64,000 bases of DNA from Pseudoips prasinana (Eukaryota > Arthropoda > Insecta > Lepidoptera > Nolidae). This document shows, one piece after another, positions 1-10,625 of the stretch. The notes under the pieces were generated by a model, which worked only from the letters and a program-made list of their open reading frames with translations, made no database searches and was not told the origin of the DNA. Each line of letters opens with the position of its first letter. Positions within the stretch are counted from its first letter, which is position 1. Position numbers and translations under genes: made by a program. The stretch lies in the NCBI GenBank assembly GCA_951640165.1, contig OX621247.1, positions 25,022,001 through 25,086,000 on the forward strand, written 5' to 3'.

Positions 1-531
1 ATCAGGGCTCCATCTTCTGCGTTTGTTAGTCACCAAGGTGGGTACAGGTTCTGGAACGTCTAAGCATTCCTCCAGTACAACACTTTTGGTCTGTATGCTG
101 CTGGTTTTAGTGCTACTACCCTCACTAATACCACTAAATGAACAAGACGAAGAAAATGCTTTCCTTGTCATATAAGAGGGCCGTGATGACGGAATGGATG
201 AAAAAAGAGATGCAGAATCTTCATCCGAAAGGTAAGCATTGCTTTGAGAATGGATAGTATTTCTAACTACAATGCTATTACCGCCTTCAAGAATTGTTTC
301 TGGCAGAGTTAGTGCCCCTAAGTCATTTTTTGCAATCCGTTGGGTCACGGGCCGTGATCGTAAATTATACCTTCTCCTGTTTTCGTCTATAAGCTCTGTC
401 TGTAGTTTAGATACGTTGCCCCCCCCAGAATACGAAGGGCAGCCCGAGCTAGGCTCAGGGCGGGATTCTCCAGTGGAGTTAGCACTGGTACCCGCCTGGG
501 GTAGTCTAGTTTTTAAGAGTAACTTTTTCAT
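1..531 (-). CDS. N-terminal part of a LINE ORF (Dong/R4-like), runs off the window
   Basis: An open frame of 177 codons starts at an ATG at 531-529 and stays open to the first base of the window. The visible protein begins MKKLLLKTRLPQAG, is rich in Ser, Gly and Pro, has a basic patch ENRRRYNLRSRP, and ends in NKRRRWSPD. A basic K-R-R-x-W stretch like this precedes the conserved N-terminal region of R2/R4-type LINE proteins in insects, as I know the family. The reverse transcriptase and endonuclease would lie to the left of the window. The upstream (TAA)n tract fits Dong, a Bombyx R4-clade element known to insert in TAA repeats. The class is inferred from this context, since no RT motif is in view. 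Confidence 0.6.
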   Translation of the reverse strand, partial: MKKLLLKTRLPQAGTSANSTGESRPEPSSGCPSYSGGGNVSKLQTELIDENRRRYNLRSRPVTQRIAKNDLGALTLPETILEGGNSIVVRNTIHSQSNAYLSDEDSASLFSSIPSSRPSYMTRKAFSSSCSFSGISEGSSTKTSSIQTKSVVLEECLDVPEPVPTLVTNKRRRWSPD

Positions 532-741
532 ACCTACTACAAAGATTTAGTTTGGTTTGGGACCGTTAGTTAGGAAAGGGTTGAGCCAAGATGGTAATGT
601 TGCTCTTAGTATCTCCTGCTTTATCCGTAAGCAGGGTATGATAAAGGTGGTATGATCAATAAACAGTTCATGCCTTTCCATAAGCCCCCCCACCACGGCA
701 AGGTGGTCCCGTAGGGGGGTTATTATTATTATTATTATAAT
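532..741 (-). mobile_element. 5' UTR and insertion point of the Dong/R4-like LINE
   Basis: Reading the minus strand, a (TAA)n tract (720-741) is followed at once by a C6 run and then the hairpin GGGACCACC-TTG(C)C-GTGGTGG (about 684-708) and a G7 run. After that comes about 150 nt of leader before the ATG at 531. The abrupt join between the TAA repeat and a GC-rich structured leader marks the 5' end of the element. The C-run and G-run can also pair with each other across the hairpin. R2-clade elements carry self-cleaving HDV-like ribozymes at this position; whether this leader is one is a hypothesis. Confidence 0.55.
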
Positions 742-1324
742 CACACTTCACGAGTAACTTGTACGTAGTACATTAGTATATTACTATTACTTTGGAGACT
801 ATTATGTCGGCGAGAGTTCTTCGCTCCAAACAGCCTTTAGCAAATATTAAACTTCATCCATAAGCAAAAAAAAATATAAATAACAACAGAGGTAATTTGG
901 ACCTATTCTTATAAGTCTAATCGCTACGTAGCTCTTGGAGCCATTCAATTCTTGAACAAATCAAAACCCAGCCGACAATAAATTGGTTGTCTAATAGAAA
1001 TAATTTAAAAAATACAGTCAAGTTCTCCAAACATCCTAAAACAAGTAGGGACCCATCTTTCATCTGAAGAGTTGGAAATATGGTAATTCCACTTCCCATT
1101 GGTGAAAGGCGGACGACAGAAATTATAATAAGCTGAAGAGAGTATTCAAGTTACAGGATGCCAACATTTTTAATAGGCTATGTGGTCCCCGATGGGATAC
1201 AATAGGTATCCGGTAGTGTATCCGGACCCGTCACGTTCTAATACTTTGGACCTCGCTATACATCAGTATCGAATGTTTGTTTCAATAAGTTCATCTACGC
1301 CTGACCTACATTTCACCTCTCTTT
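742..1324. other. Unassigned AT-rich spacer
   Basis: No coding region, RNA gene or clear repeat was recognised here. The short open frames lack splice or family support. Confidence 0.4.
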
Positions 1325-1605
1325 TTTAGGGCTTCGTACCCAAAGGGTAAAACGGAACCCTATTACTAAGACTTCGCTGTCTGTCTGTCTCTGTGTCACC
1401 AGGCTGTATCTCATGAACCGTTAGACAGTTGAAATTTTCACAGATGATGTATTTCTGTTGCCGCTATAACAACAAATACTAAAAAACAAAATAAAATAAA
1501 TATTTAAGGGGGCTCCCATACAACAAACGCGAATTTTGGGCTGGTTTTATAGATAATGATACGAAACCCTTCGTGCGCGAGTCCGACTCGCACTTGGCCG
1601 GTTTT
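1325..1605 (+). repeat. Lepidopteran dispersed repeat (GGCTTCGTACCC...CTTGGCCGG)
   Basis: About 280 bp running from TTTTTTAGGGCTTCGTACCC through a CTGT-rich stretch and CACCAGGCTGTATCTCATGA to the end GTCCGACTCGCACTTGGCCG. I recognise this as a non-coding repeat scattered at high copy through lepidopteran genomes; its class is unsettled in my knowledge. A fragment of the same family may be present near 63350-63400 (GCGGAACCCTAAAAACGAG). Confidence 0.7.
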
Positions 1606-2002
1606 ATCTTTTATTGAAACTATAGTATGTTCAATTTTGTCATTAATCTTTTCTACGTCTGTAAAATAGTCTACGGTCAAAATACACGCTAGGGTTTGTA
1701 CAGAACGGCTTTATTTTCTTAAAATGCAGAGTATTCCATTGTTCTTTGGCAAAGGGAGACCGACTCGCGTCAACTCTGTTTTTTATTATGTATAATATAT
1801 GTACAACGACGGTCGCGTAATGCTTCATTTATGAAATATATCACCGCCACCATTCTTAATTTCATTATAGTGCACATATTATATAACAGGAAGCCAAGAA
1901 GAATCAAAATATTATTATATAGAGTCTTCGCCACTGCTGACTCGTGACATTCTACAAAAACAAACAAAAGAAACCGAACTTGTACACAAAACAAAACACA
2001 AC

Positions 2003-2560
2003 AATATTAAGAAAAGCGTATTTCGACAGCACTACAAGGGTCGAGGCTATTAAACACGCCAAGAAAATACCTTGTAACACCTTTCGAAGCTCCCTAGGTA
2101 CTTCACGAAGTCGTTAATGTTTCCCAGTTCCAAGCAGAGCCGGCTCTATGTGCGTTGTTTGAAGAGAAGGGCAAAACTTACTAGTTGAGTATATGAGGTT
2201 TACAGATTGAAGACTTATTCACAAAACAAAACATAACAGGGATTCAAATTCATTTATCCCATAAAAATATTACATTTGTGTGGAATCGTCAATATTTTTT
2301 TACTTTACGTTTGTTTCTCAGAAACACTGCCAGAAAACTCAGTAGGAAATCATTTTAAAATAGTTTTTAATATTTATATATATAACAATATTAAGAAGAG
2401 CGTATATACGACACTATAAGCCTCGGCGCTATTATACACGCCGCCGAGAAAATACCTTGTATCATCTTTGAATACAGGGAGTATTCAAAGATGATACAAG
2501 GTATTTTCTAATAAATGTTTGTTCAAGTGAGGTGTAAAACTTTTATATTGAGTATACCTA
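2003..2560. repeat. Duplicated repeat unit, second copy with a perfect palindrome
   Basis: Two related units are seen at about 2003-2215 and 2375-2560. Both contain CAATATTAAGAA(A/G)AGCGTAT, then ACACGCC, then GAAAATACCTTGTA. In the second unit the sequence after this point is a perfect inverted repeat with 27 bp arms (2449-2475 and 2481-2507) and a 5 nt loop. The first unit has no such palindrome, so it was probably made by a local inverted copying event. No coding content was found. Confidence 0.6.
2225..2350 (-). mobile_element. 3' terminal fragment of a CR1-like LINE
   Basis: Shares the block CATAAAAATATTACATTT-GTGTGGAATCGTC and CAGAAACACTGCCAGAAAACTC with copies at about 5690-5790 and 50560-50700. 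In those copies it is the 3' end of a LINE on the minus strand. Only non-coding tail sequence is present here. Confidence 0.6.
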
Positions 2561-2614
2561 CGGGATTCAGAAATCCAGCATACTGACTGAGTTAATCTTT
2601 AGGAAAATATGACA

Positions 2615-2720
2615 GTAAACGAGGCAAAAGAGGTGTGCAAAGATCGTGGCAAATGGAAATCCGTTGTCTCTGCCTACCCCTCTGGGAAACAGACGTGAGT
2701 CTATGTATGTATGTATTATT
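2615..2720 (+). mobile_element. 3' end of a LINE ORF (CKDRGKWKSVVSAYP)
   Basis: A short plus-strand frame reads EVCKDRGKWKSVVSAYPSGKQT then stop, followed by GTGAGTCTATGTATGTATG. The K-D-R-x-K-W pattern close to the stop is typical of the last residues of lepidopteran LINE ORF2 proteins. A second copy with the same ending lies at 33268-33352. Both are heavily 5'-truncated. Confidence 0.65.
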
Positions 2721-3176
2721 TGTAAAGTTAAGTAACAAAAGTATAAAGATATTGGTGTTTTCTCCAACCAGCAGCAAATTGCAGTCAATTTTAGTTTTAT
2801 TCGGTAATTACTATATCATAACGTTAAGGTAGAATTTGCTGGCTAATGCCGGCATTTTTGCTTAATTTACAACAATACAATGGAAACATTTTGTAAAAAA
2901 GTATCATCCTTACGGACAGCTAATACAACATATGATACCACTGAGTCCCCAGTCTAACGGTCAAATCACTACTCTATCTCCACTTACGATCTAAATTGAT
3001 TACTCCCAGAAAAAGGTTGGAATGAATTTGGCAAAATCCCCCACGCGGCTCGACTCAACTAGTAAAACAGCTGTAACTTGAAACGACTATAAACTAGGTT
3101 TTTTAAATATAGCCAAAGAGAATATAACAAACTACTATTGAATACAGCTTAGAACTATCTCGTTTGACAAATTGGC

Positions 3177-3900
3177 TTATATAAAATAATGGCAAGTTGG
3201 AGGCCGGCAAGTGAGGTTAGCTGTGTGGTGATGGCGGAGAATATAATGACCCCATTTCATCCCGTGGGACGCATAGAAGTCAGGAAGTAGACCTGAGGGA
3301 ATATCTACCAGAGGATGGGCAGCAGATTCCTTCTGAGTGCTATGACCATCTCCCTGGGATCGCCAACCTGTCTGTCTAACGTGATGGTTATGGGATATCC
3401 CCCAATACAATTCATGGAGAGGCTTGTCCAGCAGTGGACTTCTTTCAGCTGTAATGATCATGATGATGACGAAGTGAGGTTAAGCGTAGCCCTCTCTCGC
3501 TTTGTGGTGCTTTAGGAAGAATTTCCCCAATCTAGCTAAGATTGGGGAAATTCTTCGTAACAGAACAAACTCTAGGTTACAGCAATCATCATCTCAGGCA
3601 AATTACGTCCTTAAAAAAGCCTCCCCAAGGGGTTAACAATCTATAGATGTTGTGTGTCTGTTTGAGGGTCGTAGTCGACAGAAAAACGCTGCTTGCCGTC
3701 CTCTCGTACGTATTCCCTCGGGACGATTTCTACGCCCTCCACGCCATGAGATGGGGTGACGATATTCGACGCCGTTATACAGATTATAGCAATAGGTTTT
3801 ATGTTAATGTTCCAGAGGTCTTTGCGAAGGGGGAAAGTTCGGCAACACTTTCACGACTATACCATAGCAAGGTTATAGGTTAGCACTAGTGGCAGGAGTC
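3177..3900. repeat. Degraded RTE-like and other repeat fragments
   Basis: The segment 3395-3470 (ggcttgtccagcagtggact...ctgtaatgatcatgatgat) matches the 3' end style of RTE elements seen elsewhere in the window. 3690-3760 (GCTGCTTGCCGTCCTC, GAGATGGGGTGA) resembles 30400-30490. A perfect hairpin with 18 bp arms sits at 3516-3533 / 3539-3556. No intact gene was found. Confidence 0.45.
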
Positions 3901-4132
3901 GGCAATTGGGGAGAGCAAGTCAGAGCCCTCCCTGGGTGCGTGTCCCAACCATCTGGGACTTGGCGCAAAAGGGGGACACCGGAGCAGCATACCCGCGTTC
4001 CCGGGGCTGCCCCTATCAGGCGCCAGAAGAAGTCCATGGCAGGTTAGGTTTAGTCGGTGCGAGTCCGACATACCCACCCGCAGACACTTTTTGCGGGTGG
4101 CATGCGTAGGTATTCCCCGTTACTTATAAAAA
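3885..4132 (+). mobile_element. LINE 3' UTR fragment ending in poly(A)
   Basis: A GC-rich stretch that contrasts with its surroundings. It contains TTTAGTCGGTGCGAGTCCGAC and ends in an A11 run near 4128-4138. The motif TTTTAGTCGGTA also occurs near the 3' end of the R1-type LINE at 24968, which suggests a related 3' end. No ORF domain is present. Confidence 0.5.
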
Positions 4133-5109
4133 AAAAAAGGTTTGGTGGAACTTGGAAGTTTTAAAACGTGGTAAAATCATACCACTTGCAATTAAATTCG
4201 TTCACTAACCTTGCCGTTAGGTACCCCTATTTAATCCAGCCCTGGTTTAGAGTATTTCATGGAAAAAATCTTACTCAGGCTGCGGGGCGGAATCGCGTGA
4301 GGTAACAATATTAACGATATCTATAATGGTTTAGAGAGTCCGTTTGCAGCGTATAAATAAAATGTTTAAGTGTGATTCCTGTCTCGCTTTATGAAGATTG
4401 CGTACATACATTTATTTTTAACTTTATGTGAGCAATAATGAACAGAGGCAAACTTAATGCCATAGGCATGTTCTGCTAGTCAACCTTGAGGTGATACCGC
4501 GTAAACATGATATAAAATCGACATAAAATTATATGAAACTAGCTGGTGCCCGCGACTTCGTCCGCGACAATTTTGAATGATGACCTATGTAACTACTTAC
4601 TTCTAGCTTAATCTAAATAATATAACTTTCAAAATTTAAGAAACCATAACCTAATATAACCCAACTAAGAAAGAAACTAAAGACCCGATATCATCAACCA
4701 AAAAAAAATATATAGAGAGCCAGTAAGTCAAATAAAGTAAAATAATAATCAACGATGCATTAATCACAAAGGTAACTCCAATTAGATTAGGTTGCGACCA
4801 CGGCATTGATTAGTCTAAAATCACATTTTGTGAACGAAACCATAGCGCGATCTAAAACAATGATTACGCCATCTACTAACAAAAATATAAACTTGTAAAG
4901 CGGTAAAATTAAGATGTGTGCATATTTTTTTGGTGAGATTTAGGCGATCATCTATTGATTTAGTTGTGGGCTACCTTTTATTTCAAGCATTTATTTATTG
5001 TTACCGATATGCCAAATAAATTCCGGGATCGGAAACGATATTAACGCCATCTAGTTAGAAAATGGTGAACTTGTAGAGCAGTAAAATTAAAATGAATATT
5101 TTTTGGGTG

Positions 5110-5510
5110 CGATCATCTCGATACCAACAATTTCATCATATCAGCCGAAAGACGTCCACTGCTGGACAAAGGCCTCCCCCAAAGATCTCCACAATTGCCG
5201 GTCTTGCGCTATTCGCATCCAGCTGTTTCCAGCGACCCGCACAAGATCATCGGTCCATCTTGTAGGGGGCCTGCCCACGCTGCGTCTTCCGGTTCGTGCT
5301 CGCCACTCAAGAACCTTTCTGCCCCAACGGCCATCGGTTCTACGAGCTATGTGCCCCGCCCACTGCCACTTCAGTTTTGCAATTCTTCGGGCTATGTCGG
5401 TGACTTTGGTTCGCCTGCGGATTTCGACATTTCTGATTGGATCCCGCAGGGATCCTCTCCATTGCCCTCTCCTTTGGGTGACCTTGAGCCTTCTAATAAG
5501 GCCAACAATT
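5110..5510 (-). mobile_element. 5'-truncated RTE-clade LINE, 3' end of ORF
   Basis: On the minus strand this encodes the C-terminal part of an RTE reverse-transcriptase protein. The stretch that reads as RAMERAMLGVSLRD...TKVTDIA...KLKWQWAGH...WGRKVL...GRPPTRW in the fuller copy at 47631-48023 is recognisable here with several frame breaks. It ends at the ATCATCAT-type 3' terminus of the family (left edge, near 5130). Plus-strand open frames across it are antisense shadows. Confidence 0.8.
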
Positions 5511-5689
5511 TATACTGCGCTAACTCTAATTTTATATAAAATCGTTTTTTATCCCAATTTGATTAAAATGTCATTTTATAATATGTTTTAAAAATTATAA
5601 AAAAAAGGAGTTACAAGTCTTATAAAACGCTAAATCTTTACTTAAACGACGACAACTACGATATTTTAAGCAAATTGGCATAAAAAACG

Positions 5690-5790
5690 ATAGTCAAAGT
5701 CAAAGTCAAAGTCAAAGTCAAAGTAAGTTTATTCCGTAAAAATTTTACATTTATGTGGAATCGTCATATTTTTTTTACCCTACCGTGCAG
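5690..5790 (-). mobile_element. CR1-like LINE 3' end with (TTTGAC)n tail
   Basis: On the minus strand, the family's 3' non-coding block is followed by about five TTTGAC/TGACTT hexamers (5693-5724). Such a short-unit tail is typical of CR1/jockey-type elements without poly(A). The same block occurs at 2240-2345 and 50560-50700. Confidence 0.65.
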
Positions 5791-5929
5791 TGCATGACGT
5801 CGACGATATTATCTATAATTCGAGTTAGCGTAAATTGATGGTGACGATCTATTGAATCAGTTTTGGATTCCTTTTCAACAACAAACTATTCCCTGATTGT
5901 TGACTTAAAAACATGTATTGCTTTATTCT

Positions 5930-6840
5930 CATGCGTATAACTCCAAAAAAAAACAGATTTTCATACAAACTTATATCCCCTATTTTAGTCGTCCTTAGGG
6001 GTGGAATTAATTTTTGATTGAAATGCCAAATAGCAATTTTCATGCATTTAACTTAAAACTTGTCACATTTTTCATACAAACTTACATCCCCCATTTTACG
6101 CCCTTGGGGGTGGAATTTTCAACAATCCTAGAATATATCTTTTAATTTTTTATTGCATGGCCAAATACCAAAGCCTTTAACTTAAAAAATTACGGATTTT
6201 CATACAATATTTCATCCCCTATTTTACTCCCTTAGGGGTGGTATTTTCAAAAACCCTTCTTTAGTGGATGCCTACGTCATAAAAGGTACCTACTGTAAAA
6301 ATTTCAAGTCTCTAACTCCAGCCGTTTAGACTGTGCGTTGATAATTGATGTCAGTCAGTATAAACTTAACCCTATTTTGCGGCCTTGGGGGTGGAATTCC
6401 AAAAATCCTGAAATCAATGTTTTATGTTTTTTAACAGATGGGCCAAGTACTAGTTTTCATGCGTTTAACTTCAAAAGTATCGCATTTTTCATACAAACTT
6501 ACATCCCCGATTTTATGCCTTTTGGGATGGAATTTTCAAAAATCCTGAAATTAATATTTTTATTTTTAACTGAAAGGCCAAATACTAATTTTTATAGGTT
6601 TAACTTCAAAAATGTCGCATTTTTCATAGAAACTTACATCCCCTATTTTTCGCCCTTGGGGGTGAGTTTTCCAAAAATCCTGAAACACATAATTTTTTAT
6701 TTTTAACTGTAAGCCAAATACCAATTTTCATGCCCTTGACTTCAAAAACGGCCAAGTTTCATACTAACTTTGCACCCCCGTTTTACCCCCTTAGAGGTTG
6801 AATTTCAAAAAATCCTTCCTTATTCCTTGTCTTCATTATA
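5930..6840 (+). repeat. Tandem repeat, about 120 bp unit
   Basis: About seven diverged units share TTTAACTTCAAAA, CATTTTTCATACAAACTTACATC, CCTATTTTACGCCCTTGGGG and GTGGAATTTTCAAAAATCCTGAAA. Unit starts fall near 5930, 6045, 6175, 6360, 6465, 6598 and 6730. The units differ by substitutions and small indels, so the array is old. Open frames across it are accidental. Confidence 0.7.
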
Positions 6841-7012
6841 AAGAAAATATTTATGCAAAATTTCAGTTTTCTAGGTCCAAGGGTTTGGGCTGGGCGTTGG
6901 TGAGTCAGTCAATCAGTCAGGACTTCACTTTTTATTTATATAGATAGATAGATACACAGATAATAAAAAGAAACTAATATATAAATGATATATGTATATA
7001 CAAATATTATAT

Positions 7013-7180
7013 TGACGGGCCGGTTGGCGTCGTTGGTAAATATTTGCCTTTCACGCCGCAGGTCGTGGGTTCGATTCCCACCCAGGGCAGATATTTGATT
7101 GCATCATGTACACAAATATCTGCCTGCTTGTCTGCTGTCTAGGTGTCATAATCTATATAAGTATTTACTTACAAAAGAAA
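7013..7180 (+). mobile_element. tRNA-derived SINE
   Basis: The head has Pol III promoter boxes: an A-box-like GTTGGCGTCGTTGGTAA and the B-box GGTTCGATTCCC. It is followed by CAGATATTTG...CATGTACACA and a body ending with CTATATAAGTAT...ACAAAAGAAAAG. The same family recurs at 17106, 25123 (minus), 26944 (minus), 31855 (minus), 32233 and 54795-55605 (minus). It is not a tRNA gene, because the acceptor stem is not complementary. Confidence 0.75.
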
Positions 7181-7214
7181 AGTAGTATAGTAATATTATT
7201 ATTATTATATTACA

Positions 7215-7350
7215 GGCCCCCTACGAGCTATACCGATGAATTTGTGAGGGTCGCTTGATGAATGCAGATAGCCCAATGCCGGTAATTGTAGAAATCTTTG
7301 GGAGGGCTTTAGTCCAGCAGTAGACGTCTTTCTGATGATATGGTGATGAT
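7215..7350 (+). mobile_element. RTE LINE 3' end fragment
   Basis: Contains the degraded 3' terminus of the RTE family (GCCCCCTACGAG, GTAATTGTAGAAATCTTTGGGAGG, CAGCAGTAGACGTCTTTCTGATGATAT), in the plus orientation, ending in GATGAT repeats. It directly follows the SINE. Confidence 0.6.
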
Positions 7351-7639
7351 TACAAACAAAAACTTAGCACAATAATATTTATGTGATGATTCTGCTAATA
7401 CTTTTATTATATTCTCTTGAGTTTAAAAAAAATAAATATTAATTATACAAGACGTAACATCAATCGTGTGGAAAACTTAAGGAACACTATCTATCTATAA
7501 AACTGAGCAAATTATGACTCAGCTGATCGTTATTCTAGTATGGGAAGTTAATATTATTTTACATATTTTGCATGTTGAGCTCCTAAATGTTTTTTATTAA
7601 CATAGGCAACGTCCACGTCTACTATTTTCTTTTTAAGAG
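7351..7639. other. Unassigned AT-rich spacer
   Basis: Nothing recognisable was seen. Confidence 0.4.
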
Positions 7640-7822
7640 ACAACAACCCCGCACTGAGGAATCTAATCCCTGTGTCGCGGGGTACCTACTTTACAAACAT
7701 AATAGACGGACACAAATTACATCCAAACTATTTATGAGTCACACAAATAGTTGTCCGGCGCGGGAATTGAACCCCGGTCACGAAGTGGCGAGGCGACAGT
7801 CTTAGCCGCTGCGCCACACGTG
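7640..7822 (-). mobile_element. tRNA-derived SINE (GTGGCGCAGCGGTTAAGAC family)
   Basis: The minus strand begins GCACGTGTGGCGCAGCGGCTAAGAC. It has the B-box GGTTCAATTCCC and a body with CTATTTGTGTGACTCATAAAT and TGTGTCCGTCTATTATGTTTG. Related copies occur at 9035-9132, 46178-46352 and 60735-60832. This is a SINE head, not a functional tRNA. Confidence 0.75.
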
Positions 7823-8159
7823 CAGTCGAATTTCGATTTTAGTCAAACTATTTATGTAACAACTTTTATATTCTTATATGAAGGGATAGAAAGCTTAGAC
7901 ATTACGGACAGAAGTATTATTGACTTTTCCAACAAGCGTTTTTTCCTGTCGCATCCCCTCGGGACTCCTCTGGCGAAGTCAAATGAATTTAGTTGTTTGT
8001 TGACATTCGTATATACGAGTATATTGATACTTTATATTATTACTATCTCATTTCTTCTACAAGAATTAATCAAGTAACTGATATCTGAAATTGAAACCCA
8101 AGAGAAGAAATATCGAAAGTGGTTGGAGAGATTAGAAAAGTTGTTGAGTGCGGGAATCG

Positions 8160-9034
8160 TACGTAGCTGTGACATCGCTCAATATGCTTTACATAGATGG
8201 GCACAGTTAATCCAAAAGTTAACTTCGTTAATCATTAATTCGTTAGATGAAAAGTAAATTTCAATAATAGGTAAAGCGTTAAAGTTTTGTTTTGTTTAAA
8301 ATTAACGCAAGTTAATGTCGACCGTTAAAAGTTAACCATTTAAAACTTATACTGCTTTTGAACTGAAAGAAATATGTAAATAAAACAAAAACAAGTAGAA
8401 CGAAGAATTAAACACACTTTTATTTATGTCGATAACAAAGTAGGTAGTAATAAGGCTAACTATTCGTTATAAAATGACGACAGCATAATATCAAAAAACG
8501 ACTAAACAGAAGAATACGAATTGTCAACTTTAGTTAAGTATATTTCCTTGTTCAAAAGTATATGTACGTCGATGACGACATTTTGTAAATTTTAAAAGGA
8601 ACCCTGCTTAAATTGGTAGATATAGGAAGACCTTCCACAAGATTACGCAAACGATGGCCCGCATTGTCTGTTGCATCCTGGCGATAAATCTTTCGGCATT
8701 GTGCAACGTTATCGCAATACCACCACTCATTGTTGGCGTCGACTGCACGATAAACTTGTCAAAGTGGTGATCGTTTGATCGATAGATACCATGCATTAGT
8801 ATTTACTAAGCCCTATATATAGACCTATTGAAATGCCAGTTTTACGATCAAATAAGTTCTGATTGAAGCCGACACTATAAATAGAAATAATATTAAGGGG
8901 ATAAAGGTTCTTGGACATCACTTTTTGATGATGATTGATGGATTGACACATATGATTCCCTGTGTTGCACAAATACAAATAAACTGCCGTTACTTATATT
9001 TTTGTAAAGTACCCCTTACAGAAATATAAGTAAC
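8160..9034. other. AT-rich spacer with a possible non-autonomous element
   Basis: The segment 8195-8345 is rich in GTTAA motifs in both orientations (CAGTTAATCCAAAAGTTAAC, CGTTAATCATTAATTCGTTA, CCGTTAAAAGTTAACC), as in some short inverted-repeat elements, but no clear ends were found. A hairpin with about 20 bp arms (CCGTTACTTATAT...ATATAAGTAACGG) lies at 8984-9033. No gene was seen. Confidence 0.35.
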
Positions 9035-9132
9035 GGCCACAAAGCACATCAAAGCTCAGAACAACAATTTATGGGTCACACAAATTCCGTGTGCGGGAAT
9101 CGAATCCGGGACTCGAAGTGGCGAGGCGACTT
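9035..9132 (-). mobile_element. tRNA-derived SINE fragment
   Basis: Truncated copy of the 7640-7822 family with TATGGGTCACACAAATTCCG, the B-box on the minus strand (GGATTCGATTCCC) and the GTCGCCTCGCCACTTCG anticodon-arm remnant. Confidence 0.7.
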
Positions 9133-10129
9133 TTGTCAAAATCGATTGTGATAGAAAAGTTGGAGTTTTTAAATTGTAATTATACACACACTATGCAGTG
9201 TATCTATATGCAGTGCAAATTAAACACCGATAATATTTAAAACATATTCCTGATATACCTATATTTAAAACAATTCCAATAAATAAATAAACAATAAATA
9301 TAAAAACAACAAACAAACAAAAAAATAACTCGGTACATGAAAAAAACACACTGCCATCTGATCCCAAATTAAGCATAGCCTGTACATTCGCAGTAGGTAT
9401 GTTTATTAGTTCGCATAACCAGGCAACTAATAAACATACTTATATATTTGTAAATACATACATATTATAGATAATTAAATCAACAGGCCAGTCAAATAAT
9501 TTCGCTCAGATGCCATGGGACTATCGGTGAACCAAATCGGAGCACCAAAATCGGTGCACAAACACTTAAGAAATTACATGAATAAAAAACACACAAAAAA
9601 AACATACACCTCCTTATCTGAACATGTTGAAAATCAGATACTTAGGTACCTAACAATTATACCAACATAATACGTATTTGCAATAAATCATTCATAGATA
9701 CTTCCAGAGAGAAATCGAGTGGCAATAAAATCTGGTGAGGAACGATAAACTTCGTTTTCCGTGTTTCGCCAAAGCCCTTAGGGGTAGAGGAAAGCTTGTC
9801 AAAGACAAAGATAGTATTTCAGTTGAAACTTGAAAGCATATTATTGTACCTCGGGGCAGATTAAGCTATACATTTCCAGTATAAGCTGATCCTGCGTTGT
9901 TTAGGTCAGCTTATATTGGAAATGTGTAGTTTGATGTGTAGCCGTGTGTACATCGGGGCAGACTACAGCTACTGTGACCACTTTGTGATCAATATACACT
10001 ATCAACAAGACGTGCCATAAATTCTGTAGGTAGGTACCTAATTTAAACATGACAGCTAGAAAAAAAAAAAGAAATTTAAATTTAAAAGAATGTATTTGGA
10101 AAACCTTAGGTTTTACCCATTTCTAAATG
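9133..10129. other. AT-rich spacer with two small inverted repeats
   Basis: One inverted repeat is TATGTTTATTAGTT...AACTAATAAACATA at about 9398-9440. The other, larger one is at 9863-9890 / 9905-9932 (AAGCTATACATTTCCAGTAT against its diverged complement) with a 14 nt loop. The latter is followed by a direct repeat of CGGGGCAGA. Each could be a tiny MITE remnant. No gene was seen. Confidence 0.4.
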
Positions 10130-10625
10130 GCCAGATATTAAAAGCGACCAATCCTTACTGTTATAAATGCGAAAGTAACTCTGCCTGTCTGCCGCGTTTT
10201 CATGCCTTGCCTGGTTGCCAAAACTACTGATCCGATTGATCTGAAATATGGTCACAGATAGTCTAAAGCCTGAGGAAGCCTACTCTTTAATGCGAAAAAG
10301 GTTTATAAGGGGTTGAAAGGGGGATGAAAAGTTCTCTGGAAGTATCGTAAGATTTAGAGCTTCAAGCTTGAAACTTATTTTTTCGACTGTTGATTCGATA
10401 TAAATAAATATAGGTAACATTCAAAATTTGTAAAAGTTTTACCCTCTAGGGTGTAAAATGACAATAGGGAATAGGGGATAATAGTTTGTAAGGAAATATA
10501 TAAATAAGGTTTATGTGGATGTTTTATAATTTTGTGACAAGAGACCAAATATTAAAGATATTCTAATGTAACATTTACGGAGACATTACAAATTGTGCCG
10601 ACGAAGTCGCGGGCACAGCTAGTAT
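10130..10625 (-). repeat. Interspersed repeat ending in GCGGGCACAGCTAGTATTAG
   Basis: Contains the lepidopteran repeat signature TATAAATGCGAAAGTAACTCTG...CTGTCTGCC...CCGATTGATCTGAAATATGG...GGGTGAAAGGG and ends CCGACGAAGTCGCGGGCACAGCTAGT. Its internal CCCTCTAGGGTGTAAAATGA resembles the 120 bp tandem units at 5930-6840. It is non-coding. Confidence 0.6.

Larger units (their letters stand above)
4538..6960. repeat. Composite repeat with flanking ACTAGCTGGTGCCCGCGAC and internal tandem units
   Basis: The left edge is the ACTAGCTGGTGCCCGCGACTT sequence found at the edge of many lepidopteran interspersed repeats. The right edge is CCAAGGGTTTGGGCTGGGCG followed by CAGTCAG repeats. Between them lie two similar units with GCCATCTA(C/G)T (about 4868-4980 and 5050-5115), an inserted RTE fragment (5110-5510), a CR1-like LINE tail (5690-5790), and a tandem array at 5930-6840. 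The nested pieces show that it has been hit repeatedly. Confidence 0.5.

Noticed and set aside
5103..5591. A 162-codon plus-strand ORF
   Set aside because: It is antisense to the RTE LINE fragment on the minus strand. The same antisense frame recurs at 47797-48117.
5930..6840. A CRISPR-like array of regular repeats
   Set aside because: Units of about 120 bp are contiguous and diverged, with no constant short repeat and unique spacers. The genome is eukaryotic, and this is a tandem satellite-like array.
7013..7090. A tRNA gene with GGTTCGATTCCC B-box
   Set aside because: The acceptor and anticodon stems do not pair and a SINE body follows. The same holds for heads at 17106, 25300, 27335, 32813, 37270, 46290 and 60770.
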